Shown one piece after another: positions 1 through 9,273 of a DNA stretch of 64,000 bases. A model generated the notes under the pieces. The model searched no databases, was not told the DNA's origin, and saw only the letters and a program-made list of their open reading frames with translations. Position 1 is the first letter of the stretch. Every line of letters begins with the position of its first letter. The stretch is from Corallococcus macrosporus (GTDB taxonomy: Bacteria; Myxococcota; Myxococcia; Myxococcales; Myxococcaceae), in NCBI RefSeq assembly GCF_017302985.1, contig NZ_JAFIMU010000007.1, positions 2,991,001 through 3,055,000 of the forward strand, read 5' to 3'. The translations under genes were made by a program, and so were the position numbers.

Positions 1-1373
<1,373 letters not shown>

Positions 1374-1663
1374 GGTTGCGAACTCCAGTGGGGTGGATGG
1401 AGCGTGGGACGGCGAACGCTGCGAAGGGGGACTTCGTAGCTTGTCCGAAGAAAGTCGGAGTCGACCGGTGCACGCAAGGTGGGATGCCTGAGAATTCGGC
1501 TTAGCCGTGATAAATGATAAATAAGCGAAATTGATGTTTGGCGTGACGCGCCGTGTTGTCAGGTTTTGACGCGTCGTGTTGGGAAGGGGCTCCCAGGGGG
1601 GCCGTGTCCCGAGTGGGGACGGGGGATGGGGCAGCGCGGCGTGGGTGGGTAGACTGCGGGGCC
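1374..1663. promoter_or_regulatory. Divergent intergenic region with AT-rich core and tandem GATAAAT
   Basis: This 290-bp gap separates divergently transcribed genes (starts at 1373 minus and 1664 plus). At 1500-1545 it contains an AT-rich patch that stands out from the surrounding high-GC DNA. Within it GATAAAT is repeated head to tail at 1509-1515 and 1516-1522. No clear -35/-10 pair of consensus quality is visible. It most likely holds the promoters of one or both flanking genes. Confidence 0.4.
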
Positions 1664-2314
1664 ATGCGCTTCCAGCCACCGTGGGGTGGAGCCTTCCGGC
1701 TCGACACCTTCTTCCACCGCACCCCGGACGCCCTCCCCGAGGAGACGACGGCCTCCATCCGCTCGGCCATCCTGGGCTCGTCGCTGCTGGGCGAGTCGAA
1801 CCTGTCCGGGCAGTTCTCCGGCACGTACGGCTTCTCGCTGACGTTCCGCCGGGAGGCGCTGCCGGACGTCACCCGGCGCTTTCCGGCGTTCGCGCCGTAC
1901 CTGGCGAAGACGCTCCTGCCGGAGTGCAACGCCTTCCTGCTCAACCCGCTGCTGGTGGGGCAGGGCCGGAACGTGGCGGCGCACATCGACCGGAGTCTTG
2001 AGTTCTACGGCCCGAGTATCGGCTGCCCGGTGGCGGTGAGCGTGCTCTATGTCCAGGTTCCGAAGGAACTCCAGGGCGGGGCGCTGCGGCTGTATCACCG
2101 GGGCGGTCCGGTGGCGGAGCTCAAGCCCCAGCAGAACGCGCTGGTGATGTTCCGCGGGGACCTGCTGCACGAGGTGGAGCCCATCACCTCCGGCGGACAG
2201 TCCCTGGAGGACTCGCGGATCAGCCTGGTGGTGGAGCAGTACCGCGCGCCGGAGGAAGTGCTGGCGAACGTGCCGCGCTTCGAGGTGCGCACGCGCTCGG
2301 GGGCCCGGGCGTGA
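1664..2314 (+). CDS. 2OG-Fe(II) oxygenase superfamily protein
   Basis: 216 residues from the ATG at 1664. The frame stays open upstream, but that stretch (beginning MLSGFDAS) does not look like protein. The iron-binding triad of the double-stranded beta-helix dioxygenases is visible: H107 and D109 in AHIDRS, H169 in LLHEVEP, and R185 in SRISLV for the 2-oxoglutarate carboxylate. The order and spacing match prolyl-4-hydroxylase-like oxygenases, which couple 2-oxoglutarate decarboxylation to substrate hydroxylation. The substrate is unknown. It overlaps the following SRPBCC gene by 4 nt (GTGA), so the two are almost certainly co-transcribed and translationally coupled. Confidence 0.78.
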   Translation: MRFQPPWGGAFRLDTFFHRTPDALPEETTASIRSAILGSSLLGESNLSGQFSGTYGFSLTFRREALPDVTRRFPAFAPYLAKTLLPECNAFLLNPLLVGQGRNVAAHIDRSLEFYGPSIGCPVAVSVLYVQVPKELQGGALRLYHRGGPVAELKPQQNALVMFRGDLLHEVEPITSGGQSLEDSRISLVVEQYRAPEEVLANVPRFEVRTRSGARA

Positions 2315-2979
2315 GCGAGCTCAAGCTGGAGTGGAAGCTGCCCGCGCCGCCGGACGCGGTGTTCCCCGCCTTCGCGCAGCCCGCGCTCATCCGCCGCTGG
2401 TTCGGCGCGCCGCCGGGCTGCCACCGCACGCACGCGCCGGACCCGGGCGCGCTGGGCCAGCCCTACCGCGTGGGCTTGCGGGACGCGGCGGGCCGCGCGT
2501 TCGCGCAGGTGGGCTGCATCGTGGAGGTGGAGCAGGGCCGGTTCCTGGCGCTGGAGATGGACTGGGAGGGCGGGCCGGTGCCGGCGGGGCGCACGCGCGC
2601 GGAGCTGACCTTCCATGCGACTGGAGCGGGGGAAGGCGGCACGCGGCTGGAACTGCGCCAGGGGGCGTTCGCGGACGACGCGGCCCGGGACGCGCACCGC
2701 GCCTACTGGGAGGCGTGCCTGGGGCGCCTGGCGCGCGTGGTGGCGGGGGAAGCGGTGCCGTGCTTCGAGGAGTTCTGGGAGGAGTCGCGCGGCTACGTGG
2801 GGCCGCTGGCGGTGGCGGCCTACGCGGTGCTGGCGGGGCTGCGCGAGGCGGGCGCGCCGAAGGAGGCGGTGGCCCAGGTGGAGGACGTGCTCTACACGCA
2901 CCTGTCCCGGCTGCGCGAGGACACCGCGGACGTGCTGGGCGCGGTGCTCCAGTCGCGCGTGGAGGGCGGCGCGAGCTGA
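2311..2979 (+). CDS. SRPBCC/AHSA1-like domain protein
   Basis: 222 residues from a GTG that overlaps the stop of the upstream oxygenase (GTGA). The first ~150 residues have the Bet v1-like START/AHSA1 pattern: LPAPPDAVFPAFAQPALIRRWFG at the start, an internal ALEMDWEGG strand, and a terminal helix HRAYWEACLGRLARVV. This is a hydrophobic-ligand-binding fold. The C-terminal ~70 residues are helical (FEEFWEESRGY to VLGAVLQSRV) and were not recognised. Coupling to a 2OG oxygenase suggests the pair act on the same small molecule or protein, which is inference. It ends 16 bp from a convergent gene. Confidence 0.72.
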   Translation: MSELKLEWKLPAPPDAVFPAFAQPALIRRWFGAPPGCHRTHAPDPGALGQPYRVGLRDAAGRAFAQVGCIVEVEQGRFLALEMDWEGGPVPAGRTRAELTFHATGAGEGGTRLELRQGAFADDAARDAHRAYWEACLGRLARVVAGEAVPCFEEFWEESRGYVGPLAVAAYAVLAGLREAGAPKEAVAQVEDVLYTHLSRLREDTADVLGAVLQSRVEGGAS

Positions 2980-2994
2980 CGGGCCGCCGGAGCT

Positions 2995-4875
2995 TCAGGG
3001 CGCGGCGCAGGTGGCCGCGTCGTCGTTGCCGCTGATGAGGCGCTCCGCCTGGGGCCCCTCATGGGCGCGGTCCGCCAGCTGCCTCGCCAGGCACGAGGGC
3101 AGGAGGGGGTTGTCGCGCACGACGAACCCTCCCGCCACCGACGTGAGTCCGTCCAGGCCCAGCGCCTGGAGGGACGGGTTGTCCTGGACGGCCAGGCCCG
3201 TGAGCTCGCGCAGCCCGCTCAAGGCGGACAGGTCCTGGAGCTGGCCGTTCTGGAGGACGTCCAGCTGGCCCACCCGCACCAGCGCTCCCAGCGCGCCCAG
3301 GTCGGTGAGCACGGGGTTGCGGGACACCTCCAGCACGTCGAGCGTGACGAGGTTGGGCAGCGGCGTCAGCGCGTGCAGCAGGGCATTGCCGCTGAGCCGC
3401 AGTGACGTGGTCACCCGGAACGCGGGCGGGAAGGGGCCCACCTGCTCCAGCGCGGGGTTGTCCCGCAGCTCCAGGTGGTCCACGCGCAGAGGCTGGGAGA
3501 ACGTCACGGTCTTGAGCCCGGGCATCTGCTCCACCATCAGGACCTGGACGGACTGGAGGCGCTTCAGTCCGGTCAGCGAGTCCAGCGCGGGGAGCCGGGT
3601 GAGTGAGACCTCATTGGCGGCCTGCAGCTCCGAGAGGCCCTCGAGCGAGGTCAGCGCCTCGTTGGTGCTCAGCGCGACGTAGCCGGCGCTCCGGAGGCCG
3701 GGGAGGGACAGGGACTTCAGCGCGGTGGCCTCCATGACGGAGAAGCTGTGGGAGAGCGCGGTGACGTGCGGGAAGGACAGGGTCTCCACGCGCGGGACGT
3801 TCCCCACCGACAGCCCCTTGCGCGGTGCCAGCATGCTCAGCCCGTCGAGCGAGGCGAGCAGCGGATCATCCTGGATGCGCACCTCCTCATCCACCAGGAC
3901 GGGGAACCCGGTGGCGGCTCCGATGGAGGCGGTCTCCAGCGCCGAGTTGTAGCTCAGCTCGATGTTCCGGGCGAAGCGCAGGGCGGGGAGCTGGACGTCG
4001 GTCAACTGGAGGTTGCTGACGATGCGCAGCGTGCCCATGACGGCGGACAGCTCCGGCAGGTGCACCGTGCCCAGGGCGTCGGTGGTGACCTGGAGGTCCC
4101 CGTCCACGCGGGTGACACCCCGCAGGGCGGCGAGGTCCTCCGGGCCGCTCACCCGGTAGTCGCCGTCATGGACGCGCGCGGGCTGGCAGACGGTGAGCGT
4201 CACCCGGCGCTCCTGCCCTCCCGGGGTGAGCTGGCCGTCGCCGTCCAGGTCCACGTAGGCGTCCACCCGCGTGCCGGCGCGTCCGCACAGGCCTCCGGCG
4301 GGCTCGGGTTGGATGGCGTGCCGGACCTGGCTGCTGTCCGCCATGCAGAAGACGTGGGCCGCCTGGACCTCCGCGTCGTCAAGCGCGCCGTCGCCGTCCG
4401 TGTCCTCTCCCGCCTCCAGCAGGCTCCCGTTGCTGGAGCACGAGAAGACCGAGCCGATGGGGCGCAGGCGCGTGCGCACGGGCGCGCGGACGGTGCAGGC
4501 GTGGACCTGACGGGTGACCTCCGCGTCCTCCAGCACGCCGTCGCCGTCCAGGTCGATTCCCGCCCGCGTCAGCTGCCCGCCGTCCGGGCACGCGTCGCCC
4601 GGGGGGAGCACCTCGGTCCGCACCAGCACGGGCACGTCACCGGGGGCCTTGTCGCAGAGGTAGTCGGTGCCGGTGACCTCGTGGGGCTCCAGCGTGCCGT
4701 CCCCGTCCTGGTCCACCCCGGTCTGCACGGCCTGGCCACCGTGGGCGCACGCGGCGCCCGGCGGCTCGGGGACGATGCGCGAGAGGGCCGGGCGCTGCCC
4801 CGCGCTGAACTCGATGGGCTCACAGCCCGCCACGACGAGGCAGAGTGCCAGCCACGAACCCCGGGTCCACCGCAT
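2995..4875 (-). CDS. Lipoprotein with four DUF7151-type Asp-rich repeats and a leucine-rich/receptor-L-like domain
   Basis: 626 residues from an ATG at 4875. A lipobox (VVAGC, Cys18) marks it as a lipoprotein. Residues ~30-225 contain four copies of a ~45-residue module, each with a Gly-rich opening, a core such as GVDQDGDGTLEPHEV and a closing Cys. The DxDGDG segments look like EF-hand calcium loops and match the DUF7151 modules common in myxobacterial lipoproteins. Residues ~245-610 are a regular solenoid of ~20-24-residue leucine-rich units (for example LVTLDVLEVSRNPVLTDLGA), like receptor L domains. Probably a surface adhesion or binding protein. The partner is unknown. It stands alone between a convergent gene and the antiporter on the same strand. 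Confidence 0.75.
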   Translation of the reverse strand: MRWTRGSWLALCLVVAGCEPIEFSAGQRPALSRIVPEPPGAACAHGGQAVQTGVDQDGDGTLEPHEVTGTDYLCDKAPGDVPVLVRTEVLPPGDACPDGGQLTRAGIDLDGDGVLEDAEVTRQVHACTVRAPVRTRLRPIGSVFSCSSNGSLLEAGEDTDGDGALDDAEVQAAHVFCMADSSQVRHAIQPEPAGGLCGRAGTRVDAYVDLDGDGQLTPGGQERRVTLTVCQPARVHDGDYRVSGPEDLAALRGVTRVDGDLQVTTDALGTVHLPELSAVMGTLRIVSNLQLTDVQLPALRFARNIELSYNSALETASIGAATGFPVLVDEEVRIQDDPLLASLDGLSMLAPRKGLSVGNVPRVETLSFPHVTALSHSFSVMEATALKSLSLPGLRSAGYVALSTNEALTSLEGLSELQAANEVSLTRLPALDSLTGLKRLQSVQVLMVEQMPGLKTVTFSQPLRVDHLELRDNPALEQVGPFPPAFRVTTSLRLSGNALLHALTPLPNLVTLDVLEVSRNPVLTDLGALGALVRVGQLDVLQNGQLQDLSALSGLRELTGLAVQDNPSLQALGLDGLTSVAGGFVVRDNPLLPSCLARQLADRAHEGPQAERLISGNDDAATCAAP

Positions 4876-4986
4876 GTGTCACATCTCCTGACGTACCGGC
4901 CGCGGGCGCCCGCGCGACGCTCCCGGGCCCTCACCTCTTCATACGAGGCGAGGGGCCCGGATGGGTCGCTGGGGCCCTGGGACCGC

Positions 4987-6597
4987 TCAGGAGGCCAGGG
5001 CTTGCGGAGGAGGGGCGCTGGCGTCCTCCTCCGGGAAGTGGGACTCCGCGTCCTTCGCCTTGGCGATGCGCTCGTCCAGCTCCGCGGTGAGGTGCTCGAA
5101 CACCTCCTTGTTGAGCGTGCCCTGCTGGTAGGCGCTGAAGAGGGCGTCCTTCTCCACGACGAGGATGCGGCGGATGGCCTCCTGCTTCTCCTCGTCGTTG
5201 AAGCGGTTGGACTGCTGCTTGAGCGTGGTGAGCTGCTGCTCCACCTCCTGCGCCTTCTGCTGGTAGTCGCGCTCCAGGGGCTCCAGCACGTCCACCGGAA
5301 TCTCGCGGCCGCGGCGCATGGCCTCCAGCGACGCGAGCGCCGCGTGGATGGCGCCCAGCTTGCCCCGGGCCAGCTCGTACTGCTCCTGGTAGACGTCCTT
5401 GAGGCCGGTGATGCCCAGCGCCTTGAGCACCGGCGCCATGGTGAGCCCCTGGAAGATGATGGACAGCACCACCACGCCGAACGTCATGTTCACCAGCAGC
5501 TCGCGGTGGGCGAAGTCGTCCGGAAGGCCCAGCACCAGCACCATGGACACCGCGCCGCGCAGGCCGCTCCAGGTGAGCACCGCGCTCCACTTCCACGGCA
5601 GCTTCTCCGACGTGAAGCGCAGGAGGCCGGACACGCCGTAGACGACCACCGCGCGGCCCAGCACCACCGCCGCGTACGCCAGCAGGATGGGCAGCCACGA
5701 CGCCAGCAGCGACGACAGCTGCACCTCCAGGCCGATGAGCAGGAACACCACCGAGTTGAGCGCGAACGCCAGGTACTCCCAGAAGCTCTCCACCGCGATG
5801 CGCACCGACGGGCCCATGCCCTCCTGGGCCGCCCAGTTGCCGCACACCATGCCGGCCACCACCGTGGCGATGACGCCCGAGTAGTGGAAGTGCTCCGCCA
5901 CCACGAAGGACCCGTACGCGGCGATGACGGTGCAGGTGATCTCCACCATGGCGTCCTCCACGCGCAGGATGACCTTGCCCACCGCGAAGCCCACCGCCGC
6001 GCCGATGACGGCGCCCATGCCGGCGACCTTGATGAAGTCCATCACGGCGCCGCCCACGGTGAACTCCTGGCCCGCCGCCACGCTCACCACCAGCGTGAAG
6101 AGCACCACGGAGGTGCCGTCGTTGAGCAGGCTCTCACCCTCCACCAGGATGGCCAGCCGCTTGGGCGCGCCCAGCGCCTTGAACAGGCCCACCACCGCGA
6201 TGGGGTCCGTGGACACGATGAGCGACGCGAACACCATCGCGTGGATGAGGCCGAAGCCCTCCAGCAGGTTCATCCCGCGCATGGCCGGCGACAGGAACAG
6301 CGCCGTCAGCGCCATGGACGCCACCACGCCTGGAATGGCCATGGAGGTGATGGCCAGCTTGTTCTTCATGAACTTGCGGAAGTCCACGTGGAACGCCGCC
6401 TCGAACAGCAGGCCCGGCAGGATGACCGCGAACAGCAGCTCCTTCGTCAGGTGCGGCGGCTCGAAGGCCTGCACGATGCCCAGGCCCAGGCCCGCCAACA
6501 CCAACGCCACCGTGTACGGAAACTTGAAGTAGCGCGCCGCGATCGCCACCGCCGTCGCGATGGAGAAGAGCAGCACGAAGGCCAGCTCGAAGTGCAT
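4987..6597 (-). CDS. Na+/H+ antiporter, CPA1/NhaP family
   Basis: 536 residues from the ATG at 6597. The frame extends another 37 codons upstream, but that stretch reads as non-coding and the MHFELAFVLLFS start fits the family. About 12 hydrophobic segments span residues 1-400. The conserved acidic pairs of CPA1 exchangers are present: STDPIAVVGLFK and EGESLLNDGTSVVLF. The signature GLRGAVSMVLVL also fits. A ~130-residue cytoplasmic tail (IHAALASLEAMRR to the end) is charged and coiled-coil-like, as in NhaP-type regulatory tails. Inner-membrane cation/proton exchange for pH and sodium homeostasis is expected. The ion specificity cannot be read from sequence. Confidence 0.9.
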   Translation of the reverse strand: MHFELAFVLLFSIATAVAIAARYFKFPYTVALVLAGLGLGIVQAFEPPHLTKELLFAVILPGLLFEAAFHVDFRKFMKNKLAITSMAIPGVVASMALTALFLSPAMRGMNLLEGFGLIHAMVFASLIVSTDPIAVVGLFKALGAPKRLAILVEGESLLNDGTSVVLFTLVVSVAAGQEFTVGGAVMDFIKVAGMGAVIGAAVGFAVGKVILRVEDAMVEITCTVIAAYGSFVVAEHFHYSGVIATVVAGMVCGNWAAQEGMGPSVRIAVESFWEYLAFALNSVVFLLIGLEVQLSSLLASWLPILLAYAAVVLGRAVVVYGVSGLLRFTSEKLPWKWSAVLTWSGLRGAVSMVLVLGLPDDFAHRELLVNMTFGVVVLSIIFQGLTMAPVLKALGITGLKDVYQEQYELARGKLGAIHAALASLEAMRRGREIPVDVLEPLERDYQQKAQEVEQQLTTLKQQSNRFNDEEKQEAIRRILVVEKDALFSAYQQGTLNKEVFEHLTAELDERIAKAKDAESHFPEEDASAPPPQALAS

Positions 6598-6781
6598 GAA
6601 TCCCCAACCCCGTTTGTGCTCAAAAAGGGGCTGAGAATGCCACGCGCGCGGGGCGGTGAGGCAACCCCCTTTCGAGGGGAATTGAGAGGGGCCGGGCAGG
6701 CGTTGCAATTTGCCAGACTGTTTTCTCAGGGCTGAAGACGGATGCGTTGTGAGGCTCCGGAACGGTGGCTAGAAGCGAGGG

Positions 6782-7684
6782 ATGATGGACCTCTTCCTGA
6801 TGTCGCCCCCGGGCCGGGGCTGGGCGCTGCGAGGCCGCTCGAACTTCCGCAGCCGGGAGGCCGCTCCGGCGGACGCGCGCGGCGCGCGGCGTGAGTGGCT
6901 GACGCTGGCCCGGCACATCGAAGCCCGGGGCGGCACGGTGGTGGCGCTGCCCTCGCCGTCGGACGCGCTGACGGGCATGCCCTACGCGGCCGAGTGCGGC
7001 CAGGTGGTGGCGCGCGAGGGCCAGGCCCCGCTGTTCCTCCTGCCCCGGATGATGAGCGCGCACCGGTTCGCGGAGCGCGACCACTGGACGCCGCTGGCGA
7101 AGCGCCTGGGCCTGGAGGTGGTGGACCCCGGCGTGGGCATCTGGGAGGCGCACGGCGACGTGGCGACCTTCGACGGCGTGACGCTGCTGTTCTGGGGCGG
7201 GCGCACGACGCTGGACGGGCTGGAGGCGGCGCAGCAGTCCTTCCCCGGCGAGGTGCTGCGCGTGCAGGTGCGCGAGCCCGCGTTCCACGGGAACATGGCG
7301 GTGCTGCCGCTGCCGGCGGTGGACCGGCTGGTGGTGTGTCCGGACGTGATGGCGCCGGAGTCGGTGGCGCTGCTGGAGCAGCGCTTCGGCGCGAACCGGC
7401 TGGTGCGGGTGACGGAGGCGGACATCCGCCGCTATGCGACGAACGGGCTGCCGCTGGGCAGGGACCTGCTCGCGCCCACGGTGATGCCCCCGCACATCGT
7501 GGAGACGTTCGAGCGGCTGGGCATGCGCGTGGTGTCCATGCCCATGCCGGAGCTGACGGAGAAGGGCGGCGGTTCGTCGCGCTGCCTCGTGTCGCGTGCG
7601 TCGGTGGATGCCTCGCGCGTCTCGCTTCCGCCGGAGTACCGGCTGGACGTCGTGGCGAAGGACCTCGAAGCCGATGGCGGGTGA
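6782..7684 (+). CDS. Amidinotransferase/arginine deiminase-fold enzyme
   Basis: 300 residues from the ATG at 6782, preceded by AGCGAGG. The guanidine-modifying (pentein) fold is suggested by ordered motifs: NFRSREAAP near residue 22, an acidic EAHGD at the place of the usual EGGD-type motif, FHGNMAVLPL with the likely catalytic H169, and a Gly-rich GGGSSRCLVS with the nucleophilic Cys C268 near the C-terminus. The Cys-His pair suits dimethylarginine dimethylaminohydrolase/arginine deiminase chemistry through a covalent thiouronium intermediate. The exact substrate cannot be assigned. The next gene starts 11 nt inside its 3' end, so they form an operon. Confidence 0.75.
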   Translation: MMDLFLMSPPGRGWALRGRSNFRSREAAPADARGARREWLTLARHIEARGGTVVALPSPSDALTGMPYAAECGQVVAREGQAPLFLLPRMMSAHRFAERDHWTPLAKRLGLEVVDPGVGIWEAHGDVATFDGVTLLFWGGRTTLDGLEAAQQSFPGEVLRVQVREPAFHGNMAVLPLPAVDRLVVCPDVMAPESVALLEQRFGANRLVRVTEADIRRYATNGLPLGRDLLAPTVMPPHIVETFERLGMRVVSMPMPELTEKGGGSSRCLVSRASVDASRVSLPPEYRLDVVAKDLEADGG

Positions 7685-8471
7685 GCTCGCGCCGCTGGCC
7701 CAGGCCTTCTTCGCCGCCACCCCGGAGCTGTCCTTGCAGGCGCTGGGCTCCGGCGTGCACGTCCCGTCGCTGGACCTGGCGCCGCACGGCGTCCCGGTGA
7801 CGCACCTCCTGGCGGAGCACAACGCGGAGCTGGCGCGGCAGTACCTCACGCTCAACCAGCTCGCGTTCGGCGGCATCGGCGTGCCGCGTTGGGTGCTGTC
7901 GGACCTGTACCTGCTGCCCGGCGCCATCGGGCTCTTGCGCTGTCCCGCGCGGCTGTTGAAGGCGCATGCGCGTGAGCGGCTGTTGCTGGCGGACGAGGAG
8001 CTGGCCATCGGCGCGGCCTGCTACGTGGCGCCGTCGCTGACGCCGGGGCTGTTCGTGGGCGTGTCGCTGTTCAGCTTCCTGCCGGGGCGGGGCGCGTCCG
8101 CGTGGGTGAAGCTGCTCACGCTGGGCATGGTGCGCGCGAAGCGGCTGCGCGGCGTCACCCAGTGGGACAACCCCGCCGTGCGCGTGCACTCGCGGCTGGG
8201 GCCCATGCGGCTGGTGGGGCGTGTCCCCGGCGGACACGACTACGACGAGCGCACCTTCGTCTACGAGACGGACCTCTCCGACGAGGCCCGCGTGGCCCGG
8301 GCGATGTGCCGGGAAGAGGGAGCGCCTTCCTCCGCCACGCGCATCCCCGTCACCGACCTGCTGTCGCTGGGCGCGCTGCTGGACCGCGCGGAGGCGGGGG
8401 CCCGGCTGGAGCTGGTGCCACCGGGACAGGACGACGGCCACGTGCTGGTGCGCGAGCTGCCCCCGGGCTGA
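7674..8471 (+). CDS. Conserved hypothetical protein coupled to amidinotransferase-like gene
   Basis: 265 residues from an ATG at 7674, inside the last 11 nt of the upstream amidinotransferase-like gene. The frame is open further upstream, but that part only overlaps the neighbour. No family was recognised. There is no signal peptide and no clear membrane segment. The middle contains several beta-like stretches (LFVGVSLFSFLPGRG, GVTQWDNPAVRV) and the end is acidic. Codon use matches the neighbours. Tight coupling implies a shared pathway or complex with the guanidine-modifying enzyme. No function is claimed. Confidence 0.7.
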   Translation: MAGELAPLAQAFFAATPELSLQALGSGVHVPSLDLAPHGVPVTHLLAEHNAELARQYLTLNQLAFGGIGVPRWVLSDLYLLPGAIGLLRCPARLLKAHARERLLLADEELAIGAACYVAPSLTPGLFVGVSLFSFLPGRGASAWVKLLTLGMVRAKRLRGVTQWDNPAVRVHSRLGPMRLVGRVPGGHDYDERTFVYETDLSDEARVARAMCREEGAPSSATRIPVTDLLSLGALLDRAEAGARLELVPPGQDDGHVLVRELPPG

Positions 8472-8480
8472 AGCAGCCGC

Positions 8481-9134
8481 TCAGGGCGCGGACGCGTGCG
8501 GGAACTCGTCGTCCTGTTCCAGCGCCTTGCGCAGGGCGCTGGCGCCGTCCGTGAGGATGGGCGCGCCGTGCGCGAAGCAGACGGTCTGGATGGGCAGGTG
8601 GTCCAGGATGCGCTGGATGCTGGTGCGCGTGCGCAGCGGTTCGTCCTGGTACTCGCCGGGGACGAACGACGGCGCGCCCCGGCCTTCATGGGTCAGCAGG
8701 TCGGAGATGAACACGACCGCGTGCGGGCTCTTCTGGAGCCAGAGCGTGTACATGGCCTCCGTGGGCCCTGGCGTCTGGAAGGTGTTGAGGCCGCCCGGCA
8801 GCGTGGTGCCGTTCACGTATTCGAAGTCCGGCTTCTCCTCCAGGCCCTGCGCGCCCTCGGGTGCCCAGACGGGCACGCCGAACGCCTTGCGCAGGCGCCA
8901 CGCGGAGCGCTGGTGGTTGCCCGCGGTGAGCACGATGGCGTCGATGTCGCCCAGCTTGCGCAGGACCTTCTCATCGATGGGCAGCGGGTCGATGAGGGTG
9001 ACGGTGCCGTCCTCGTCCACCACCGCGTAGGCGTCGCTCCGGCCGCCGCCGACCCGGTCGTCGGAGACGGTCCAGTGGTGCACGCCGGGGACGATCTCCA
9101 CCGTCTTCTTCGCCTGCGCCTTGGGCTCGCTCAT
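8481..9134 (-). CDS. MBL-fold protein lacking the canonical HxHxDH motif
   Basis: 217 residues from the ATG at 9134 (MSEPKAQAK). The frame is open far upstream, but that part overlaps the next gene antisense. The layout is metallo-beta-lactamase-like: the opening EIVPGVHHWTVSDDR, the turn TVTLIDPLPID, then strands up to FISDLLTHEG and VCFAHGAPIL. The place of the THxHxDH zinc motif reads LTAGNHQRSAWRL, so most of the usual ligands are absent. This resembles divergent MBL groups with a single H in that loop. It may bind one metal or be non-catalytic. It diverges from the DCC-LMF gene across 139 bp. Confidence 0.7.
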   Translation of the reverse strand: MSEPKAQAKKTVEIVPGVHHWTVSDDRVGGGRSDAYAVVDEDGTVTLIDPLPIDEKVLRKLGDIDAIVLTAGNHQRSAWRLRKAFGVPVWAPEGAQGLEEKPDFEYVNGTTLPGGLNTFQTPGPTEAMYTLWLQKSPHAVVFISDLLTHEGRGAPSFVPGEYQDEPLRTRTSIQRILDHLPIQTVCFAHGAPILTDGASALRKALEQDDEFPHASAP

Positions 9135-9273
9135 GCGGACAAAGCTAGGCACCTGTACCGGAATCCAAGGGGGCACGCTCCGCTGCCCGCCTGCCCCACC
9201 AGCGGCCCCCTTTGTCCCCTTCGCATCCCGCCCACCGCGCGCACCTTTGTCGTCGGGACGAAGGAGAGACCTG

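Noticed and set aside
3748..6735. A long open frame (~995 codons) on the strand opposite the antiporter and LRR-lipoprotein genes
   Set aside because: It is antisense to two well-supported genes, spans their intergenic gap, and its translation is a Arg/His/Gln/Gly-rich low-complexity product typical of high-GC antisense frames.
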